Source of the DNA: Ptychodera flava
Lineage: Eukaryota; Hemichordata; Enteropneusta; Ptychoderidae
NCBI RefSeq assembly: GCF_041260155.1
Contig: NC_091941.1
Coordinates: 19,725,747 to 19,789,746 of the forward strand
DNA length: 64,000 nucleotides
Direction of reading: 5' to 3'
Of the stretch, positions 55,393 through 64,000 are shown piece by piece; within the stretch, counting starts at the first letter, position 1; each line of letters begins with the position of its first letter. The notes below the pieces were generated by a model. That model had not been told where the DNA came from and did not search any database. It saw only the letters and a program-made list of their open reading frames with translations. A program made the position numbers and the translations under genes.

Positions 55393-56455
55393 GATTTTTC
55401 AGTACTTCGACCAAACTGAACGGAAAATTTGATCTAACCGGTGGAAAATGTAACAGTATCTTAAGTAACCCCCCGAATTCACGGGGGTGTTATCAACTTC
55501 TTAGACTTTGGAAAGTTTTCCATAAAGAAACCGGACATTTTTCGAAAAATGCAGGTTGCACATTCTAACTCGCTACTATACGGTATGTTAATTCATAAAC
55601 ATTTTAGGCCTATGTCAAGTTCATTGTAATTGCTTGCACTGAAATCATATGATCACCCGTGAAATGTAAAATTTACGTGACTTCCCCCGGACTGAACGTA
55701 GTTTGTGCAAGTTTTCAACGCACAGGTGGGCTTGTCATTTTTATATCTTATCTTGGTTTCTGACAACGCAAACCTGGCTCGTTCTCCCCACTCACAACTG
55801 TATCACTTTCCAAAATATGCGACAAACGTACGACATATTAATATTTACCATAATTTGCTCTCGTGACTTACAGATGTCGTCACGAGTCTCCATACTGATA
55901 GGTAGGGTCTAGCATGCCGGGGACATACAATGATTTACTGGATGAATACGCTACTAATTTTGTTCCTATGCATGCACGTACCTCCGCGAGTATCGGTGTA
56001 CGAACGTGCCCACTTACTCATATATATACGTGTGTACTCATTAGGTATATATCTATATATGCGTGTATGTGCGCTTGCGTGAGTGCAGGATTGGATGGTG
56101 GATGGGTGGATGGATGGATGAAAAAAGTGAGTGCAATGGACGAATAGACGGACGGGCATACGTAAGTATATACACACCGACGTAATTTATGATTTGTGGA
56201 TGGAAGGCTTGATGGATAGAATGCATAAATTTATTTCTGTGTTACATATGGCACGAATCACTGTATGTGTTTCATGTAAAAGGTGGATTGTTCATTGTTC
56301 ATTATTGTTCGAATTATGTAGTAAGGTATATTCGTCGTAAAAAAAAATTAGAAAAATATTTTAGAGTTTTGGTGTATTCTTGAAAAAATGCAATATGAAG
56401 ACTCAGCAATTACATTTTTATGATGGGATCGACTCAATTCAAGTGAGTAAAATTA

Positions 56456-56611
56456 ACACGATTGGAACTAATTTTGGATAATTTGGATAGTGAAGTAATG
56501 TCGGTTTGAGCAATTTGTAATATTGCAACATTCAGCTATAGAGCACCTAACACTTTTGAGAAATTTGAAAAATATGAAGATCCAATTATCCCAAATTACT
56601 TCCAATCGTGT
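56456..56611. mobile_element. Fold-back MITE R8, copy B (5' flank of gene 4)
   Basis: The ends ACACGATTGGAA and TTCCAATCGTGT are perfect inverted repeats, with TTA on each side. It is absent from copy 1 (43635-43650), so it was inserted after the duplication. Confidence 0.8.
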
Positions 56612-56988
56612 TTATTGTATATGAGTATGACTGACATGACTCAAAAAGGTTGCCACGGAAATTATTAGAAAATTCAACGGTTTGAAGTTATGAGTACATA
56701 GGAGCAACAATTAATTTAAGGAACAAAGTCACTTTTTTGATATCTTTGTGGTGTCGAGAATACTTACACAGAGTCACCAAGTGTACAAAATGACGACGGT
56801 ATATAACTCCAAAGGTGTAAAAAAATTATCCCTTTGCTGAATGCAAACAGGTGATTTCGTTTGTGACCTCCAGACAAAATTAGTTTTTCTATTACTACTT
56901 GCTTTGATATGACAAACGAACATTGCTACAATGTTAGGGGAAGCTGCTATACTTATCTATATGAAAGACATCGCCAATTGATGTTTAA

Positions 56989-57339
56989 GGTAGTATGCGC
57001 CTCGAAAGTGAAATACTTAAACTTTTGCTCAAACTTTCCTCAAGGAATATTTCCACCATTCACTTTCAAAATCAAGAATAAAAATCGGGGGTTACCGTGC
57101 AAATTTTTGTACTAGAGAATCAAATAACCCAAGATTTATGGATATTTAAAATTCAAAATGGCCGCCATCCCTGTGTTAACTCTATGGGGACAAATGAAAT
57201 TTTCGAATTTCGAAAAACTAAGCCGGTAAAAGGTTTTCTTACACCAAGAGCTTTAAAATGAACCCCCACAAGTGGTATATCAGAATAGAATTGTAAAAGT
57301 TTGAGAGTCCAAATATGTGCCCCCGAGGCGCATCCTACC
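56989..57339. mobile_element. TTAA MITE R3, copy d (5' flank of gene 4)
   Basis: A 351-bp element with ends GGTAGTATGCGCCTCG and CGAGGCGCATCCTACC, with TTAA at the left. It is in the opposite orientation to copy c. Copy 1 of the block shows no R3 sequence here (43990-44070). Confidence 0.85.
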
Positions 57340-59446
57340 TGTTCAGCAATGCATGGTGACTCTCGTGCGCGGAACTTGATTTTGGTACACCCCCGTAAAA
57401 CGTTTCACTGAATTCGATGTTTAATCTTGTCTGGCTGCAAGCAGAGTTGAGGTTGTGAACAGTTGACCAGTATTTCAGTATGTTTTAAGAAGTCAAACAA
57501 CACAAACTATTTTTCATCTCAAACAAAATTCAACATAAAAAGCAAAAAAAGAGCGACTTTGTCTTTTTAATTCTATCCTTTAAATAACATTGCTTATATT
57601 AATTAATGAAATTCAAACGCCTCTTCACAGGACATACTGTACGTCAGTATTTGATCCATTGAGTGCAGTATCATTAAATAGCATGAGGCATAAGCGGAAT
57701 TCAACACATGTTTGAAGTCACGAAATTCCCACCAATTTTGTATAGCCGAGTTGATATCTCCAGTCTATCTAGATGAATCGCCATTCCATATTTACAGACT
57801 TGAATCAATCGTGTACAGTGGAGAAACCGTCGTTATCTTAAATGTTTCTGTGTATATTGAAAAGAAAGTTCACGATGTCAGTAACATATTTCAGTCCTTG
57901 ATAAACAGAGAATAAATTTAAGGTCACTTTCATCATTTTTTTTCGAAGTTTGGACCAGGGGTAGCTTGCAAGACTACCGATAAATTTCGTACTATTAACT
58001 GCGCCATATTGTGTGCATTTTGTAATGTTCTGATGGTGTGTCAACGATGTAACATAAAGACACCAGCCCCCTGGTGCTGTCATGCAGTCTCATTATGAAA
58101 TTGTCTTGGGGTAATAGCCACCGCCTATTTTCTCCATTAAGTCTGACTTGACGATAAATATTACACATATCATAATTCAGATGGAAAATTAATATAACAC
58201 CTATAAATTAAACCTACTAATAAAACAAGGGCAAACAGCAATTTAAAGCACAACTATTCAAACCAATGCTTTTCATTTTTATGATGATTTTTTCCATTTT
58301 ATATTTAATTTATTGAAGGAAGGGCAATTTCGTCATCCAAAACGTGTCAAAGGTCAGTTATGAAATACCGATAGCCTGATGACGTCAGCACCTTCCTTTG
58401 CTGGCCCGTCATTCTTTGCGAGACCAGTCTCACTTACTGCTAGTGGTCAACAGCTTTACAAACGCTGATACGTCAACATCTACGTGTCCATGATTCAACA
58501 AAGGCAGACAAAAATGATATGACCATACGACAAGACCAACATTTGCTCCAAAATGTACTCTTGGTAATAGTTGTTGGCTGGAGGGACTGTGATGTAATGT
58601 TTGATATTTTTCGATATTTGCGATATATAAGATATTTTTTGTTCCAGAAAACGACTAAATTTTCTCACTCCGCCTTCTAAGATATTTGAAATACGAACTA
58701 TTGGCTTTGCAAGGGCAATGCATTTTGTACAGTATGCGATGTTCTTGTTGACAAACGAATTCAAGTCCGGAATATAATTCACCATACAATATGATAACAT
58801 TGGAAGTTACGCACATAAAGACTACGTCGACGAGTCCGACACATATAAGGCACTTCATGACGTTTGGAGGGGAACTTTTGACAATACTTTACAAACAGAA
58901 AATACGTCAAAACATACCGCTTTTAGGGCTCTTTTTATTCAGGGCATGATTTTCAAGAGTTATAAAAGCCTGCCATGAACCATTTTGAATAAAACTGTGA
59001 AAATAGCAACACATTTTCACAAGAGAACGGACAACAATTTATTTCTTCCCGGTGGTAAGAACGCACGCGTCGGATATGACGACGTTTAGGAGTCGTTTAG
59101 TGTATAAATGCTCTAGAATATGAAAAAGAATCATGAGAAAGTTTTCAATTTGTCAGAGCGCAGAGCTGCAACAGATTTATTATTGTACCTAATGTATATG
59201 TAAACTTAGCCAAGTAAAGTAATGTCAGTGGACATTTTTCCATTGCTTATATGCGATTTATAAAAAGTTGGTGTGTATGAACTTTGACCCGTATCCTCCG
59301 TCGCAACACTGCAAGTCTTTGATATAGGACACCATCTTTTTTGCCAGCTTGCATAATTTTACAGGGTTACAAGGAAAACTGTATTTTTTGTCAGTTGAAC
59401 CAACAGTCAAAAACACTGCAGAAAAACAGAAACACAGAAAAACACT

Positions 59447-59515
59447 GCTTGTATCACTCCAAGGTTTCGACGTTGGACTGAATGTCCAACGTCGAAACTT
59501 TGTAGTCATACAAGC
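59447..59515. repeat. Hairpin-forming inverted repeat, 32-bp arms
   Basis: The core arms GTTTCGACGTTGGAC and GTCCAACGTCGAAAC are perfect around a 5-nt loop. The stem extends outward to GCTTGTAT/ATACAAGC with a few mismatches. Confidence 0.75.
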
Positions 59516-59649
59516 AAACTTTTTGAACCGAGTTTCCCCTCTCGGCGTTCAGTAGTCGTTCAGTTTTTAAATGTCGACACTTGCAAGTGAGATCTTCAAA
59601 AATGCAAAGAAACATTATCGCGATTGATTAAAGTATTTTGAAATTTGAA

Positions 59650-59973
59650 ACAGAATGCGCCGCGCCTTGGGGACAGATTTTCAGACACTCGAATTTTTAC
59701 AATGCTTTTCTGCTCTGCTGCGTGTATGAACCCTGTTTGAATGGTTTGGATCAATTGATCTTTGTAAAAATTGCAATTTTCCACATCGATTTAATAGAGA
59801 GAGCAGCGGCCATTTTGAATTTCACATATCGGGCAATTTTAGATTATGCGCTTCTCTCTAATTCCAAATGTGCTGGTTGACGCCTGGTTTTTTGTTCTTC
59901 ACTACAAAACACAATGTTTTATAGTCCCTGAATGGGCAGAAGATTAAAACTCTTTGTTTTGAGGCGCGATTTA
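59650..59973. mobile_element. R3 family, copy e (intergenic)
   Basis: Shares GCGCCTTGGGGACAGAT, GCGGCCATTTTGAATTTCA and TTGAGGCGCG with other R3 copies. The ends are eroded. Confidence 0.65.
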
Positions 59974-61160
59974 TTGTAAAGTAATACTAACAACTAAGGT
60001 CCAGCGTAAAATTCTAGCTGACTCCTAGTCCACAGATCTTGATGAATCATTCACACAAATCTATATTGACTTGTCATTGGTTGCTCGTTCTCGTATGTTC
60101 TCGTATTAAATAAATAAATAAATAAATAAATGTTCCAACACACATTGTTCTATCACGCCATTTCATGACTAAAACAGCAGAATTTCGCTGACTCGACCAA
60201 TACATCACAAGACTCTGGCATATCACATCTTATCATATCACAAGACGTGTCATAAGACAGATATGCATTTGCTGCGGGCAGATGACAAGTTCCCACCCGT
60301 ATTTGTCTGGGCTGATTCAGCATTTGGATAAAGTAAAAGATAACGCATCAAATCGTTCGAGAGCTAGCCTGGATAAATTATATCTTGATGTTATCAAGTT
60401 ATTGTGAGCCGAAAAGTAGATCTTACACGCGCCAAGCTTCCATTACTGTGCACAAATTCCTAAAGTTACAGAGCGTTACTGGGACTAGCTCATCTTGTCA
60501 GCCTACAAGGGGAGGGGCCATGTCATGACTCTTTTCGTATGTGAGTATGCGTGTCGAAATTTCTGTTCCACTCAGAACTCAAAATGTTAACAATCTCAGC
60601 TGGGGAATTTTGTATTTAGGAAGTACTTAAGTAGATCTAGGTACGATTAATACTTGCAGGCTGTAGCACGCATAATTGAGACAAAATTGTCTAATTAAAA
60701 TATCATTTGCATATTCAGCGAATTTCTGCAATTATATCCGAAATGAACATTATATACTGATTATTAGCTCAGGTCGATTCAAATGAATTCCTCTCATCAC
60801 ATCACATATCAATACTTACTGCACTGAGCTTCATGGGACTTCCGATATACCTTGGTAATGGTAATTCAGTTATGCCGAAAAGAAGATGAGATTTTTGAGT
60901 TCGGCACTGAGTTTCGGATAAGCAGTTATGTTGACAACCGCTCTAAAACTAACATGAAATTATACAGAATGTGTCAATATTTATTGGAGTCTCTAATTAC
61001 ACGACCAATCATCGGTATTTCTGTCTAACATTCACACGTTAGCATTTTTACCAAACGAAATAACATATGTTCAAGTTTTCAAACATGGCGTTTTTCTACT
61101 TAATGTGTTATACAATGCATACGACAAGGTTTCAACCGTTGAGGCAGCAAACGCCCCTTA

Positions 61161-62582
61161 GGGAGCCGTCATTATTTACGGCCTGGGGGTCGGACGGAGG
61201 AATTTCATCTGAAACTCCGAAATTCCGAGTAACACCCCTGCCAACCACGATGAATTTGAGTACCCCCTCTCTAACTGAGAAATTTGACTGACCTCCCTCC
61301 CATACTTAGAAAAATTAAATACCAATATTTGTAAAATCTACAAGATACATGTAGGGCCTACAGCAATAGCAAGACCTTTCAAATCCTTGTGTACCCTGCT
61401 AGATTATCGTCGGTTATCTCATGACGGTTGAAAAAGGTGCAACCAACAAAATGAAATTCAAAGTGACAACAAAATACAGACATAAAAGATCACGCTAAAC
61501 CAGTATCCAACCATATAGTATTTTTTAATTTGGATGGGTATCATGACAGGGTTTTCACTAGGATATCTGACAGGGCAGAATTCTAAAGCAGAGGGGGAGA
61601 ACACGCGAGAGGCTGAGGGGAAAAGTGTCAGTGGGGCTGTCCCCTGTCTTGAATGGAAAATTTTGAGAAATTGATGAGTGCAATTTTGTGGAGGGACCGT
61701 GGTGCAATGGTGCAGTCTGATGCAATCTGAGAGGTATTTCTAATTTGATTTTTTATTTTAACTGTTTTAACACCCCAAGGGGAGAGCACGAGAGGGGGTC
61801 CCCTTCTCGTATCGAAAATTTTGAGAAATTGATTTTACAATCTGAGAGGTGCTTCAATTTTTTGGCACTCTGCCAACTGTTTGGAAATAACATTGGACAC
61901 TGATATCTTCATTACATTTTTGCATGATCAGTGTTTGGGTCACAATATTCAACAACAAAACAATGACAATACATTTTGTAACAGTTCTCAGTTTGCCAGA
62001 GATTGAAGACCAAAGAATATGCAGGAGTGGAAAATATTTGACCTTCTTGTATCATTTCTCCAGCTGTCAGCTTCTAAATGACAGGCCTGAATATGGTATG
62101 GTTAAATGTCAAAATGGTTATTGACCTGAAGTCAATTAAAATATATGTTTCTGTGATAATAGGGGTGAATTCACAACAGTTCAGTTTTGTCCTAGATCCT
62201 GTGAAAATTTTGAGAAATAGATGTGTGCAATGGTGCAGTCTGGTGCAATCTAAAAGCTTTTTATTCACTTTATCTTTTACGAGTAAAACTGTTAGAAACA
62301 ACCAAAAGGGGGAGAGCGCAAGAGGGGGGTGTCCCCCTCTTGCATCGAAAATTTTGAGAAATCGATGTGTTGAATGATGCAGTCTGAGGGGTGTTTCAAT
62401 TTATGTCGCACAAATAATTGAGTAGCCCCCCTCTTCCTCTCAACATTTTGAGCAATCCCCCTTGAAGTTTTTAATTTTTTGAGTGACCTCCGGGAATACC
62501 TGGGTACGTATTGTTGACACGTCTTGTTGAATGATCCCTCACATTCCTCCGACCCCCCAGGCTGTAAATAATGACGGCTCCC
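61161..62582. mobile_element. Large TIR element R6, 1422 bp, with TTA target duplication
   Basis: The inverted ends GGGAGCCGTCATTATTTACG and TGTAAATAATGACGGCTCCC are near-perfect and extend inward to about 40 bp (CTGGGGGTCGGA/TCCGACCCCCCAG). TTA lies on both sides (61158-61160 and 62583-62585). The interior holds three to four diverged units with GAAAATTTTGAGAAAT and GGGGGAGAGC-like segments. Its first bases match R5 (GGGAGCC.TCA.TTATT), so both belong to one TTA-targeting, PIF/Harbinger-like group (inference). There is no coding capacity. Confidence 0.88.
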
Positions 62583-62585
62583 TTA

Positions 62586-62945
62586 TCTTCTAAGTTCATG
62601 TTATCTTTAGTGCAGCTTCCCGTGATGTGGACGTCGCGATTCGCCGTCATCCTCTCAGACTGAGCGCCCTCAACGGTGCCAAAAGCACAATACCGATACA
62701 TTTTCTAATTTATAGTCCAGCGTTTTTTTATCCACATTTTTACTAGATCACTGAACCAGCTTAGCTAAGCTTTTCTCTTAAAAAATTCTACCATGACACG
62801 TTGCGTAGGTAGCTACGTGGCGCTACCTAGATGATTTATGATTAGGGTAGTGAAAGCTGGACTAGCCCTCACACGTCCCGAATATACTCCACATTTCTTA
62901 AATAAACAACAAATAATGACTAAACACTGTACATAAACAAAACGA

Positions 62946-63002
<57 letters not shown>

Positions 63003-64000
63003 AATTAATTAATTAATATATAAAAACTGAACTTGTAGAAAACCTGAAATTAATAGAAAGGGTTCCAATTTTGATCACTCGTACGATTGTGTCTCAGTGC
63101 AATTAGGTCAAATCATGATTTGCTGCCGAACTGAATTCTATCCTGTGTCGAAAATACTGGGTCGGAATAAAATAAAAAATCATGCTGTTATTATCTGTTT
63201 GGGTGAACTGTGTTACTGATGCACTTGCTTGGCAGATTTATAGGGCGATGAAATCATAATAGTTTGTTACCATCATCATTGGCGTTCGTCGTGAGTGTTC
63301 TCACAGTGTATCTTACTGTGTCTGTCATCTATGCTGTATGTGACCTAGCTCTGTGTTCTCAGCGTGGCGGTCGCTCATCGCCGGTTGAATTCGCAGCATG
63401 CGTTCAACACCAGCTGTAACCTTTAACCATGTGCGCAATCTGTCCACGCTCTTCAAATTAAATCAGATAAAAGGGATGCAATTTAAAATACAAATATGAG
63501 AAATTACAAGCGGTAATATAGGAAATAAAAATGCGACCCCAACATACAAAAAATAAGGATGAATATCGAGCATGTGTTTTTAATTATCCAATTGCAATGT
63601 TTTGATCTGATTGTCATGAGTAATAAAAACTGCAAGATGTTTGAAAAAATACAAATATATCACAGAACAGATTTTCAATTACAAAGCTGAAGCGTACTCA
63701 TAGTGGACAAAAACACTGAATAGCTGTCGGTTTCTCCGCCTTTATTAGGAGTTTACTCACCCTACACAGATGCATGTTTATTTTACAGTTATCGTATTAT
63801 TATTATAACTTCATATTATCGTTCCGAATAAGATCAATAACTCAAAATTCGATGAAAAAAACATTACAACTGCAAATTAAATACGAACAGTTTTGCAGAC
63901 GGAGCCGCTGTTTTAATGTATCGTGGCTCAGGCGGCGGTATCTCCACCATATCAAAATACTCCAAAATTGGTGTTGTTTGCCGCATGGTGACACATTGGT
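62586..64000. other. Terminal intergenic stretch, no gene seen
   Basis: Only short frames. A pure (AAAT)n run at 62945-63018, ending in TTAA units, is the sole clear structure. Confidence 0.55.
62945..63018. repeat. (AAAT)n microsatellite
   Basis: About 14 AAAT units followed by TTAA units. Confidence 0.95.

Larger units (their letters stand above)
57739..61160. other. Intergenic DNA beyond the duplication, no gene seen
   Basis: All frames are short. It contains one R3 copy (59650-59973), a hairpin (59447-59515) and a small (TAAA)n run at about 60106-60131. I find no exon of the carboxypeptidase family and no RNA gene. Confidence 0.6.

Noticed and set aside
59447-59515. Candidate microRNA precursor
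   Set aside because: The perfect stem has a 5-nt loop and no typical precursor asymmetry. Without small-RNA data or conservation I list it only as an inverted repeat.

Overview
This is eukaryotic genomic DNA: an AT-rich animal sequence with many GT-AG introns, long microsatellites and abundant short DNA-transposon relics. Its content is a cluster of four secreted zinc carboxypeptidases of the M14A (pancreatic carboxypeptidase A/B) family plus one broken copy. Each intact gene has ten coding exons with nearly the same exon lengths and phases (for example 102, 85 and about 91 bp exons), as I recall for vertebrate CPA/CPB genes. This, with the repeat types (TTAA and TTA/TAA MITEs, a tRNA-derived SINE, a G-run repeat), suggests a marine invertebrate deuterostome such as a hemichordate or lancelet. 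The species assignment is inference only.

Layout. 1-2110: decayed LINE reverse transcriptase, then the 5' flank of gene 1. 2111-11422 (+): gene 1, 419 aa, with Arg at specificity position 255, so a predicted acidic-residue carboxypeptidase. 11423-17850: intergenic, holding a tandem repeat and a decayed partial duplicate of gene 1 (first and last exons only). 17899-27168 (-): gene 2, 423 aa, Leu255, CPA-like. 27169-31104: intergenic with MITEs. 31105-44533 and 44808-57738: two copies of a roughly 13 kb tandem segmental duplication, each carrying one gene on the minus strand: gene 3 (32114-41781, 418 aa) and gene 4 (45901-55392, 420 aa). A LINE 3' end lies in the short spacer between the copies. 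57739-64000: intergenic, with one large TIR element and simple repeats but no gene that I can support.

How the genes work together. All four keep the zinc ligands and the general base of M14, have signal peptides and a propeptide, and are expected to act outside the cell as digestive exopeptidases. Their S1' pockets differ (Arg255; Leu255; Ala255 in the two recent copies), so the cluster probably covers different C-terminal residues. Genes 3 and 4 have each lost a different conserved hydroxyl near the active site (Tyr248 to Ser in gene 3, Ser197 to Ala in gene 4). I found no sign of a wholly new molecular system. The most unusual points are the predicted acid-specific enzyme without a basic activation site, the Tyr248 loss, a likely gene-conversion tract, and a set of transposon insertions whose empty sites are preserved in the sister copy.
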